Source: Paracoccaceae bacterium
GTDB taxonomy: Bacteria; Pseudomonadota; Alphaproteobacteria; Rhodobacterales; Rhodobacteraceae
Reading direction: 5' to 3'
Length of the DNA: 24,700 nt
NCBI GenBank assembly: GCA_006227805.1
Contig: SBFT01000284.1
Span: 1 to 24,700, forward strand
This document shows positions 8,240-15,599 of the stretch, one piece after another (positions within the stretch are counted from its first letter, which is position 1; each line of letters opens with the position of its first letter). The notes below the pieces were generated by a model, which saw nothing but the letters and a program-made list of their open reading frames with translations, was not told where the DNA came from and searched no databases. The position numbers were made by a program, and so were the translations under genes.

Positions 8240-9250
8240 ATGGCCGGGAAAGACACATCGAACAAGGCCAGGCAGCCGACATCGCTGGGCATCTATGATC
8301 GTCCGGGCCGCGATGCGATCACCGGCATCGAGGTGATCGCCATCGCGCTCAGCGCCGTCTGGCTGATCGCGGCGACGATCTTCCTGGTGGTCATGCCGAC
8401 AGGCGCCGAAGGCGGCTTCGAGGGCATCCGCTTCATCATCACGCTTCTGGCGGTGTTCATGCCGGTCGCGATGATCTGGGTCGCGGCCACGGCCGCGCGC
8501 TCGAGTCGCATCATGCGCGAGGAAAGCCAGCGCCTGCAGGCCGCCATCGACGGCATCCGCCAGGCCTATGTCAGCCAGCAGCAGCGCGGCGCGATCCAGA
8601 CCGAACCCTCGGTCGCCCGCAAGCTGGACGAGATCGCCGAGACGGCGAAGAAGACCGAAACGGCGCTGGCGACGTTTTCCTCGACGCGCCGGATGACGCG
8701 CCCGCCCGTCCCCGCGCAGACGAGCGCGCCGGACCAGGCCTCTCTGGAACTGGGCACCCCGGCGGAGGACCTGTCGCAGCCGCTCGAGACGGCGGACTTC
8801 ATCCGCGCGCTGAACTTCCCCGAAACCGCCGAGGACGAGGAAGGCTTCGCCGCCCTGCGCCGTGCGCTGAAGGACCGCTCGACCGCGCAGCTGATCCAGG
8901 CCAGCCAGGACGTTCTGACGCTGCTCAGCCAGGACGGCATCTACATGGACGACCTGCGCCCCGACCGCGCCCGCCCCGAGGTCTGGCGCCAGTTCGCCGC
9001 CGGTCAGCGCGGCCGCGCCGTGGCGGGGTTGGGCGGAATCCGCGACCGGTCGTCCCTGGCGCTGACCGCCGGACGGATGAAACAGGACCCGATCTTCCGC
9101 GACGCCGCGCATCACTTCCTGCGCAAGTTCGACCGCACCCTGATCGAGTTCGAGCGCGACGCGACCGACGAGGAGTTGAGCGCGCTGGGAGAAACCCGGA
9201 CCGCGCGCGCCTTCATGCTGCTGGGCCGCGTCGCCGGCACCTTCGACTGA
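8240..9250 (+). CDS. Uncharacterised two-helix membrane protein
   Basis: A 336-residue protein not recognised as a member of a functionally defined family. Two membrane helices are clear near the N-terminus (about 28-52, ITGIEVIAIALSAVWLIAAT, and 62-84), so both ends should be on the same, probably cytoplasmic, side. They are followed by a likely coiled coil (about 88-150), a Pro/Ala-rich linker (about 155-185) and a soluble helical domain to the end (ADFIRALNFP to MLLGRVAGTFD). It lies 12 bases after greA, with a GGAG Shine-Dalgarno overlapping the gap, and 10 bases before the CMD-family gene, so the three are probably one operon. The layout suggests a membrane-anchored scaffold, but that is inference. 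Confidence 0.8.
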   Translation: MAGKDTSNKARQPTSLGIYDRPGRDAITGIEVIAIALSAVWLIAATIFLVVMPTGAEGGFEGIRFIITLLAVFMPVAMIWVAATAARSSRIMREESQRLQAAIDGIRQAYVSQQQRGAIQTEPSVARKLDEIAETAKKTETALATFSSTRRMTRPPVPAQTSAPDQASLELGTPAEDLSQPLETADFIRALNFPETAEDEEGFAALRRALKDRSTAQLIQASQDVLTLLSQDGIYMDDLRPDRARPEVWRQFAAGQRGRAVAGLGGIRDRSSLALTAGRMKQDPIFRDAAHHFLRKFDRTLIEFERDATDEELSALGETRTARAFMLLGRVAGTFD

Positions 9251-9260
9251 GGACCCCGCG

Positions 9261-9650
9261 ATGAGCCTTTTCGACGAAGACCTGTTCGCCAAGGGCCTGG
9301 CCCGGCGCAAGGGCACCCTGGGCGCCGAGTATGTCGACAGGAACCTGACCGCCGCCGACGACTTCACCCGGCCCTTCCAGGAGGCGATGACCGCCTGGTG
9401 CTGGGGCTTCGGCTGGGGCGACGACGTGATCGACGCCAGGACGCGCTCGATGATGAACCTCGCCATGATCGGCGCGCTGGGCAAGATGCACGAATGGGAA
9501 ATCCACTGCCGGGGCGCCATCAACAACGGTGTCAGCCCCGAGGAAATCCGCGCGATCATCCACGTGGTCGGCATCTATTGCGGCGTGCCGCAGGCGCTGG
9601 AATGCTTCCGCGTCGCGCGCCGGGTCCTCGAGGAACAGGGGCTTATCTGA
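9261..9650 (+). CDS. Carboxymuconolactone decarboxylase (CMD) family protein
   Basis: A 129-residue all-helical protein of the CMD/AhpD-like family. The central and C-terminal part carries the family pattern: MMNLAMIGALGKMHEWEIH, then GVSPEEIRAIIHVVGIYCG and VPQALECFRVARRVL. There is no CxxC pair, so it is not an AhpD-type peroxidase; it is closer to PcaC-like gamma-carboxymuconolactone decarboxylases, which act in protocatechuate degradation. No other pca genes are present, so a role in aromatic catabolism is not supported by context, and many such single-domain proteins have unknown substrates. It is the last gene of the greA unit, converging on the GAPDH gene 32 bases away. Confidence 0.85.
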   Translation: MSLFDEDLFAKGLARRKGTLGAEYVDRNLTAADDFTRPFQEAMTAWCWGFGWGDDVIDARTRSMMNLAMIGALGKMHEWEIHCRGAINNGVSPEEIRAIIHVVGIYCGVPQALECFRVARRVLEEQGLI

Positions 9651-9682
9651 GCCCGCCTCCGCCGGCGGTGCGGCGCGATCGG

Positions 9683-10684
9683 TCAGGCGTCCCGCGCCGC
9701 CATCCGCGCCGCCATGTCCAGCATCCGCGCCGAAAAGCCCCATTCGTTGTCATACCAGCCGAAGACGCGCAGCTGATGCGCGCCCACGCGGGCGGTCTCG
9801 GGCAGGGCGAGGATCACCGATTCGGGTCGGCCACGCAGGTCGGACGAGACATTGGGCCATTCGGTCCAGCCCATGACGGGCGAGGCCTCGGCCATGTCCC
9901 GCAGAGGCCCGGCCAGATCGCCCGGGGGCAGGTTGCGCGCCCGGATCACCAGGTCGACGGCCGAGACGCTGGCCACCGGCACCCGCACAGCCGCCCCGCT
10001 GATCCGCCCGGCCAGATGCGGCAGAACCAGGTCGATCAGGTTCGTGGCGCTGGTCGTCGTCGGCACCATCGACAGGGCGGCCGCACGGCTGCGCGCGGGA
10101 TCGCCGCGCGGCGCGTCCATCGTGGGCTGGCTGCCGGTATAGCAATGGATCGTGGTCATGTGCGCGCTCTCGACGCCCCAGGCCGCGTCCAGGGCGCGCA
10201 ACAGGGGTGCCAGTGCGTTCGTGGTGCAACTGGCGTTCGACACCACCCGCGCCTGCCCGAGGGCGGCCTCATTCGCCCCCATCACCACGGTGACATCCGC
10301 CACCGCCGATGGCCCCGAGATCAGCACCTGCGCCGCCCCCGCCCGCAGGCCGCGTTCCGCCCAGTCGCGCGTCTGCGCCTTGCCGGTGCATTCGAGGAAC
10401 ACGTCGACGCCTGTCAGGTCCACACCCGCCAGATCGGCTGAGCGCGTGACGGCGATCCGTCGGCCATCGATCACCAGGTCGCCGCCCGCGCGCTCGATCC
10501 GGCCGGGAAACGGGCCGAAGACGCTGTCGAAGCGCAGCAGATACTCGATCACGCCCACCTCGGCGATGTCGTTCAGCGCGACCACGCGAAAGGGGCCGTC
10601 GGCGCCCTGCAGGGCCACCTGCCGCAGGATCGTGCGCCCGATCCGGCCCATGCCGTTGATGGCCAGCGTGATCGTCTTGCCCAT
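9683..10684 (-). CDS. Type I glyceraldehyde-3-phosphate dehydrogenase paralogue
   Basis: Aldehyde-phosphate dehydrogenase of 333 residues in the GAPDH family. The NAD-binding N-terminus is AINGMGRIGR, followed by the ALND segment whose Asp favours NAD over NADP. The catalytic cysteine is C153 in SNASCTTNALAP and the catalytic histidine H180 in TIHCYTGSQ; the C-terminal YDNEWGFS motif is intact. The sequence after the histidine (CYTGSQPTMD instead of the usual AYTNDQ) marks it as a side branch rather than the main glycolytic enzyme. It could serve glycolysis or gluconeogenesis, or oxidise a related sugar phosphate; no neighbouring sugar gene helps. It is divergent from the sulfatase gene, 164 bases apart. 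No symbol is assigned because the paralogue group is not certain. Confidence 0.9.
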   Translation of the reverse strand: MGKTITLAINGMGRIGRTILRQVALQGADGPFRVVALNDIAEVGVIEYLLRFDSVFGPFPGRIERAGGDLVIDGRRIAVTRSADLAGVDLTGVDVFLECTGKAQTRDWAERGLRAGAAQVLISGPSAVADVTVVMGANEAALGQARVVSNASCTTNALAPLLRALDAAWGVESAHMTTIHCYTGSQPTMDAPRGDPARSRAAALSMVPTTTSATNLIDLVLPHLAGRISGAAVRVPVASVSAVDLVIRARNLPPGDLAGPLRDMAEASPVMGWTEWPNVSSDLRGRPESVILALPETARVGAHQLRVFGWYDNEWGFSARMLDMAARMAARDA

Positions 10685-10848
10685 GTCGTCCTCCGGGTCC
10701 GGCGGGATGGTCCGCCCTTGCCATAATGCTTAGCCCGGCGGTCCGCCACCGCCAGGGCCAGAGCGGCGCGCCCCACCAGTCCAGCACGGCTTGGCCCTTG
10801 CATCGCGCGGGCTTTCGCGGCCCTATCGGAGCGACAGGGAGGCCCGCC

Positions 10849-12519
10849 ATGCCCAAGCCCAGGAACATCCTGTTCATCATGTTCGACCAGCTGCGCCAGG
10901 ATTACCTGAGCTGCTATGGCCATCCGCATCTGCACACGCCCAACATCGACCGGCTGGCGTCGAGGGGCGTGCGCTTCACCCGCGCCTATATCCAGTCGCC
11001 GATCTGCGGGTCCTCGCGCATGTCCACCTATACCGGGCGCTATGTCCATTCCCACGGCGCGTCCTGGAACGGCATTCCCCTGAAGGTGGGCGAGATGACG
11101 CTGGGCGATCACCTGCGCAAGCTGGGCATGGGAGCCTGGCTGGTGGGCAAGACCCACATGCGCGCCGATGCCGAAGGGATGGAGCGCCTGGGCCTCGAAC
11201 CCGACAGCCTGATCGGCGCACGGGTGGCCGAATGCGGCTTCGACGTCTTCGAACGCGACGATGGAATGCTGCCCGAGGGGCCAGACGGGTCCTACGATCC
11301 CGACGGCGCCCGGCGCTACAACGACTACCTGCGCGAGGCGGGCTATGACAGCGACAACCCGTGGCACGACTTCGCCAATTCCGCGCTGGATGCCGAAGGA
11401 AATGTCCTGTCGGGGTGGTTCCTTAAGAACGCGGTCCACCCCGCCAACATCGACGAGAGGGACAGCGAAACCCCCTACCTGACCCGCCGGGGGATGGAAT
11501 TCATCGAACAGGCGCAGGCGCCCTGGCTCTGCCACCTCTCCTACATCAAGCCGCACTGGCCCTACATCGTGCCCGCGCCCTATCACGAGATGTATGGCCC
11601 GAACCACGTGCCCCCGCCGGTGCGGAGCCAGGCCGAATACGACACCGCCCACCCGGTGCTGCGCGCCTTCATGGACACCAAGATCGGGCGCAGCTTCTCG
11701 AAACCGGAAGTGCGCAATGCCGTCATCCCCGCCTACATGGGCCTGATCAAGCAATGCGACGACCAGATGGGCGCCCTCTTCGACTGGCTGGAACGGACGG
11801 GCCGGATGCAGGACACGATGATCGTGCTGACCTCGGATCACGGCGATTTCCTGGGCGATCACTGGATGGGCGAGAAGACCTTCTTCCACGACACCTCGAC
11901 CCGGGTTCCCCTGATCATCTACGACCCTTCGGAAGAAGCCGACGCGACGCGCGGCATGGTCTGCGACGCGCTGGTCGAATCGATCGACCTTGCCCCCACC
12001 TTCGTCGAGGTTGCGGGCGGCGACGTGCCGGGCCACATCCTCGAGGGCGAGAGCCTGCTGCCGATCCTCCACGGTCAGGCAACCGACACGCGGCGCGACT
12101 TCGTGATCTGCGAATATGACTACTCGGGCTCGCCCATCGCGAAGCTGCTGAACACGAGCGTGCGCGACGCCGTGATGTTCATGGTGGCCGACCGCGACTG
12201 GAAGCTGATCCATTGCGAGGGCGGGCACCGGCCGATCCTGTTCGATCTGCGAAACGATCCCCAGGAACTGGTCGACCTGGGCGACAGCGCCGATCACGCC
12301 GGGATCATCGCGGCGATGTATGACAAGCTTTTTGCCTGGGCGCGCCGCCCCGCCCAGCGCACCACCCGGTCCGAGGCGCAACTGATCGAGATGCGGGGCA
12401 AGAGCGGTCGGCGCGGGATCGTCCTGGGCGTCTATGACGAGAACGACACCGACCTGGAACTGACGATCCGGTATCGCGGCCGCAAGGCGCGCGACTGGCG
12501 CAGCGTGAAGGGCGGTTAG
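10849..12519 (+). CDS. Type I sulfatase / phosphonate monoester hydrolase-like enzyme
   Basis: A 556-residue member of the alkaline phosphatase superfamily (sulfatase branch). It begins NILFIMFDQLRQDYLSCYGH, with metal ligand D13; the active-site motif is C53-G-S-S-R57, in which the cysteine would be converted to formylglycine, and D330-H331 in LTSDHGDFLGDH completes the metal site. The FDQLR start and size are those of phosphonate monoester hydrolases/phosphodiesterases rather than classical arylsulfatases. There is no signal peptide, so it should be cytosolic. The start at 10849 has a strong AGGGAGG Shine-Dalgarno; the frame is open upstream to 10726. No sulfatase-maturing enzyme is in the window. 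Substrate (sulfate ester, phosphonate monoester or phosphodiester) is undecided. Confidence 0.9.
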   Translation: MPKPRNILFIMFDQLRQDYLSCYGHPHLHTPNIDRLASRGVRFTRAYIQSPICGSSRMSTYTGRYVHSHGASWNGIPLKVGEMTLGDHLRKLGMGAWLVGKTHMRADAEGMERLGLEPDSLIGARVAECGFDVFERDDGMLPEGPDGSYDPDGARRYNDYLREAGYDSDNPWHDFANSALDAEGNVLSGWFLKNAVHPANIDERDSETPYLTRRGMEFIEQAQAPWLCHLSYIKPHWPYIVPAPYHEMYGPNHVPPPVRSQAEYDTAHPVLRAFMDTKIGRSFSKPEVRNAVIPAYMGLIKQCDDQMGALFDWLERTGRMQDTMIVLTSDHGDFLGDHWMGEKTFFHDTSTRVPLIIYDPSEEADATRGMVCDALVESIDLAPTFVEVAGGDVPGHILEGESLLPILHGQATDTRRDFVICEYDYSGSPIAKLLNTSVRDAVMFMVADRDWKLIHCEGGHRPILFDLRNDPQELVDLGDSADHAGIIAAMYDKLFAWARRPAQRTTRSEAQLIEMRGKSGRRGIVLGVYDENDTDLELTIRYRGRKARDWRSVKGG

Positions 12520-12523
12520 ACGC

Positions 12524-13048
12524 CTAGCGCTGGAACTGCCGCTGTTTCAGATCGTCGAGCGTGTATTTCGAGGCGATCGGGCCGGTGACGCCTTCGACAT
12601 AGCGCGGATCCCAGGGCAGGCATTTCGGCCCGCAGATCAGCCGGATCGTGCCCCTGCGCCCATCGACGAACCAGAAGCGCCCACCGGGGGTCGAGACATA
12701 GCCATGGGTGCCGTTCAGCATCTCGCTCATCACGTCGAGAACCGAGGGCACCTCGTTGTCGTAATTGCGCAGGAAGGCACCGTGGGTGTGGAAGGTGGCC
12801 ACGACGACCGTATCGGAGGGCGGATCGGGATAGCGGCACCGCGCCCGGTTGCCGCGCGCGGCTTCGCTGGCGATCAGGCCGCCGAAGCGGTCGCGCCCGA
12901 TCAGCCCGCAATATTCGCGGTTGCCCTTGATCGACTGGGCCTGAAGCGCGCGCAGGGCGGCCTTGGCCAGATCGACCTCGGCCGCCGATTGCGCCGCAAG
13001 GGCACCCGGCAGAAGCAGGATCAGCACGGAGGCGAGACAGCGTATCAT
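12524..13048 (-). CDS. Secreted DUF4329 protein with JAMM-like metal ligands
   Basis: A 174-residue protein with a Sec signal peptide (MIRCLASVLILLLPGALA, cleavage near residue 18). The mature part resembles DUF4329 proteins and shows the ligand pattern of JAB/JAMM (MPN) metallopeptidases: E45 in NREYCGLIG, H87-T-H89, then S102 and D105 in PSVLD. The HxH to Ser spacing is 12 residues, slightly longer than the classical 7-10. Four cysteines outside the signal (47, 71, 139, 143) could form disulfides in the periplasm. The start at 13048 is chosen for the signal peptide; no clear Shine-Dalgarno is visible. It follows luxI by 94 bases. Peptidase activity is inferred, not shown. Confidence 0.75.
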   Translation of the reverse strand: MIRCLASVLILLLPGALAAQSAAEVDLAKAALRALQAQSIKGNREYCGLIGRDRFGGLIASEAARGNRARCRYPDPPSDTVVVATFHTHGAFLRNYDNEVPSVLDVMSEMLNGTHGYVSTPGGRFWFVDGRRGTIRLICGPKCLPWDPRYVEGVTGPIASKYTLDDLKQRQFQR

Positions 13049-13095
13049 GACCGAAAGGTAAATTTCCCGGCGCGGCGCAGCAAGGGCGAAACGGG

Positions 13096-13109
13096 CCCCG
13101 AAGACGGGG
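13096..13109 (-). terminator. Small GC-rich hairpin after luxI
   Basis: CCCCG and CGGGG (5-bp stem, 4-base loop) occur about 35 bases after the luxI stop on the minus strand, followed by CCCGTTTCG. It may weaken read-through into the DUF4329 gene; the stem is short and the T-run has only three bases. Confidence 0.25.
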
Positions 13110-13142
13110 TGCGACCTTGCGCGGCGGGGATATGCGCGCACG

Positions 13143-13919
13143 TCAGATGTTCAGCGACCGGTCCATCCGCGGCACCCCGCGCTCGGTCACGTTGAACAGC
13201 GCGGCCTGGCTGGCCGTGCCGTCAATGGAAAACCGCGGGCCCACGGGAACCGCGCCCAGGTCCAGCCTGCGCAGCCAGCGCGACCAGACCGCGGGAACGA
13301 TCCCGATGACATGGCTGGCCCCGCCCGCCCGTGCCGCGCGGGCGAAGTTTCGCATCAGCACGTTCTGGACGGCCAGGCGGCGCTGGCCCGGCACGCTGTC
13401 GGCGATGAAGAGCCGCGTCGCCTCCCAGATCCGGTCCTCGACCGGCGCCTCGAAGAACAGGACGTCGCTGGGGATGTTCTCCAGCAGGCCGCGCTGCGCG
13501 TCGCGCAGCATGTAGCTGTGCAGCCCCACCCGCGCCGTCGTGGGCAAGAGGCGAACCCCGGCCATGACCTCGCCGAATTCGTGGATCACGACCCAGCGCG
13601 CGAAGGGCGTGTCGTACTGATCGAATTCCATGCCGTCATGGCAGGCCAGTTTCCAGTGCAGACGGTCGATGAACACCGCCTTGCGCGCCCGCATGTAGCT
13701 GGCGAAAAGCTCGCCATGGCGGTGGAAGTTGCTGAAGGACAGGACCGTGGCGCGCAACTGCCCGGTCTCGGCCGCCTCGTCCGCGCTTTCGACAAGCTGC
13801 AGTTTCGGCGCAACGGGATGCCGGGCCGGGCCGAATTGCGGCCCCGCCCCCGAAGGTTCCAATTCCGGAAAGACCGACCATGCCGGCTGCGCCGACCTGG
13901 TCGTCCTGGAATGTTTCAT
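13143..13919 (-). CDS. LuxI-type acyl-homoserine lactone synthase with N-terminal extension
   Basis: Quorum-signal synthase, 258 residues, that would make N-acyl-homoserine lactone from S-adenosylmethionine and acyl-ACP or acyl-CoA. The eight residues invariant in LuxI proteins are present: R79, F83, W89, D100, D103, R123, E166 and R169, and the first six have the same spacing as in EsaI. Motifs include DGMEFDQYDTPFARW, GVRLLPT and WEATRLF. The invariant Arg lies near residue 79 instead of about 24, so there is a roughly 55-residue Pro/Ala-rich N-terminal extension. ATG at 13919 is used because no good internal start codon is seen; the frame is open to 14051. No LuxR gene is adjacent; a two-component pair lies upstream. 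Acyl chain is not predictable. Confidence 0.85.
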   Translation of the reverse strand: MKHSRTTRSAQPAWSVFPELEPSGAGPQFGPARHPVAPKLQLVESADEAAETGQLRATVLSFSNFHRHGELFASYMRARKAVFIDRLHWKLACHDGMEFDQYDTPFARWVVIHEFGEVMAGVRLLPTTARVGLHSYMLRDAQRGLLENIPSDVLFFEAPVEDRIWEATRLFIADSVPGQRRLAVQNVLMRNFARAARAGGASHVIGIVPAVWSRWLRRLDLGAVPVGPRFSIDGTASQAALFNVTERGVPRMDRSLNI

Positions 13920-13970
13920 GACCTGCACTCGAAAAACGACAGTTATTGTTTTTCGTAGTTTGCGCAGGTC
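13920..13970 (-). promoter_or_regulatory. Large inverted repeat abutting the luxI start codon
   Basis: Two nested arms: GACCTGC (13920-13926) with GCAGGTC (13964-13970), and CGAAAAAC (13930-13937) with GTTTTTCG (13948-13955) around a 10-base centre. In the minus-strand transcript this gives a 15-bp interrupted stem whose 3' arm touches the AUG and covers the whole region where a ribosome binding site should be. It could be an RNA hairpin limiting translation or a DNA operator. Confidence 0.5.
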
Positions 13971-14031
13971 GCGGGGCGCTGGTCTAGGTCTGACGTGCCG
14001 TAATTCGAACAGAATTCCGTCATGTTTCTGG

Positions 14032-14051
14032 ATGTTGAATTCCTGCAACAT
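14032..14051. promoter_or_regulatory. tra-box-like 20-bp dyad upstream of luxI
   Basis: ATGTTG (14032-14037) and CAACAT (14046-14051) are perfect 6-base arms around 8 bases, giving a 20-bp dyad about 113 bases before the luxI ATG. LuxR-type operators are 18-20-bp dyads and the TraR box has ATGT...ACAT ends, so this is a candidate autoinducer-responsive site. It sits just after the histidine kinase terminator. Only shape and ends support this. Confidence 0.35.
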
Positions 14052-14052
14052 G

Positions 14053-14096
14053 AAAAACGGGCAAATTGATGCTTTCCCGCGTCAGTTTTGCCCGTT
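14053..14096 (-). terminator. Intrinsic terminator after the histidine kinase gene
   Basis: On the minus strand AACGGGCAAA (14087-14096) pairs with TTTGCCCGTT (14056-14065) across a 21-base loop, and the 3' arm runs into further T residues (GCCCGTTTTTC). It begins about 50 bases after the kinase stop. This is a good Rho-independent terminator and separates the two-component operon from luxI. Confidence 0.7.
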
Positions 14097-14147
14097 CATG
14101 ACGGCGTCAATTCAAGGTTGCGCAAGGCGTAGGCGAAGCCGGTCGGG

Positions 14148-15533
14148 TCAGGCGGCGGCGCGGACTTCGTGCACGTCGAACTCGATGAAGAAGGTCGTGC
14201 CCTTCCCTTCGCGGCTGACATAGTCGATCTCGCCCTTGTGGCGTTCGACGATCTGCTTGGTGATGTTCATGCCCAGACCGGTGCCGCCGACACGGCGCTG
14301 GTCCGAGCCATCGACCTGGGTGAACTTGCCGAAGACCTTGTCCTTGGCTCCGGCCGGAATGCCGATGCCGCTGTCCTTCACGCAGATGCGGACCCGGTCC
14401 GCGACCCGTTCGTAATAGACCCGCACCGACGAGCCCTTGTCCGAGAACTTCAGCGCGTTCGAGATGACATTGCCCATCACCTGCATCAGCCGCGCCTCGT
14501 CGCCCTGGATGATCACGTCCTCCTCCGGCAAGGTCGGCACCAGGGTGATGCCCAGGCTGTCGGCATAGCCCAGGTTCGCCTCGACCGCGTCGGCGATCAG
14601 GTTGCGCACGCTGAGGCTTTCGAACCGATAGACCATCTCGCCGGCCTCGATCTTCTGGAGGTCCAGCAGATCGTTGATCAGGTCGGCCAGCCGCTTCGAG
14701 TTCCGCCCAGCGATCTCGATCATGGGTCGCATCGTGTCGGGCGCATCGCCCAGCGCGCCCGAGTTCAGGAGATCGAGCGATCCCTTGATCGAGGTCAGCG
14801 GCGTGCGCAGCTCGTGGCTGACCGTCGAGATGAATTTCGACTTCACCTCGTAGGCGGCCTTGGTGCGTTCGTGTTCGGCCTGCAGGTCCTCCAGCTGCTG
14901 CAACTGCTGGCGATACATCCGCAGGAAGGCAAAGGAACAATCCGCGATGAAATAGACAACGAACAGGACGGTGAAGAACTGCAGCCAGGCATCCGACTTC
15001 AGCGGCGGGTTGTAGCGCCAGATGTCCAGAAGCACGATCAGGAAGAAGGTCACGAAATAGATCGCGAGCCGCAAGATCAGCGCCGGCAGGAGCTGGTGGT
15101 TGTTCATCGCCGCGAAGACGCCGGCGGCGAAGAGGAAGAACAGCGGCGTGAAATGCCCGCCGCCGTCCTGCTGCAACGCGATGGCGAAGACGAAGGCGCA
15201 GATCGCGACCGCGCTGAGCACGGTGTTCACCAGGATCCAGACCAGGAAGGCGCGCGCCTTGCGCGGATCGCCATCGTTCCAGGCGTGGATCCGGCGGCTG
15301 AGATAGAGGTCCATGACCTCGGTCAGCATGACCGCGCCATAGAGCGCGATCGCCGTGGCCCAGTCAAAATAGAAGCCGCTGAGAAGCGTCGCCGCGAGGA
15401 AGATGCCCTGGCGCTGCCAGATCAGCTCGGCCGTGTTTCGCACGTAATCGCGCAGCTGACGCTCCATGCGGTCGGTGGGACCGCGCGGTTGCGTGTCGTC
15501 CAGGTCTGCGTCGATTGCGGCCATTCCGGTCAA
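14148..15533 (-). CDS. Membrane sensor histidine kinase
   Basis: Sensor kinase of about 461 residues that should autophosphorylate and pass phosphate to a receiver, most simply the adjacent response regulator. About six membrane helices fill residues 43-205 with no large periplasmic loop, so the signal is probably sensed in or at the membrane. A short coiled linker (QQLQQLEDLQAEHERTKAAY) leads to HisKA with H240 in STVSHELRTPLTS, then HATPase_c: N-box N355-N359 (NVISNALKF), DSGIGIP (387-393) and GGTGLGMNI (416-424). It has no attached receiver. TTG at 15533 has an AGGGA Shine-Dalgarno at good spacing; ATG at 15524 is the alternative and has none. Stop is followed by an intrinsic terminator. 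Confidence 0.92.
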   Translation of the reverse strand: MTGMAAIDADLDDTQPRGPTDRMERQLRDYVRNTAELIWQRQGIFLAATLLSGFYFDWATAIALYGAVMLTEVMDLYLSRRIHAWNDGDPRKARAFLVWILVNTVLSAVAICAFVFAIALQQDGGGHFTPLFFLFAAGVFAAMNNHQLLPALILRLAIYFVTFFLIVLLDIWRYNPPLKSDAWLQFFTVLFVVYFIADCSFAFLRMYRQQLQQLEDLQAEHERTKAAYEVKSKFISTVSHELRTPLTSIKGSLDLLNSGALGDAPDTMRPMIEIAGRNSKRLADLINDLLDLQKIEAGEMVYRFESLSVRNLIADAVEANLGYADSLGITLVPTLPEEDVIIQGDEARLMQVMGNVISNALKFSDKGSSVRVYYERVADRVRICVKDSGIGIPAGAKDKVFGKFTQVDGSDQRRVGGTGLGMNITKQIVERHKGEIDYVSREGKGTTFFIEFDVHEVRAAA

Positions 15534-15599
15534 GTTCCAATCCCTGCTCGCCGTCAGGGTGCCACGGCAATCTGGACGCAGTTTGTCTGGAATTTGTTC

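Noticed and set aside
9659..9668. Palindrome CCGCCGGCGG between the CMD and GAPDH genes as a bidirectional terminator
   Set aside because: It has no loop and no T-run on either side; GC-rich palindromes of this size are expected by chance here.
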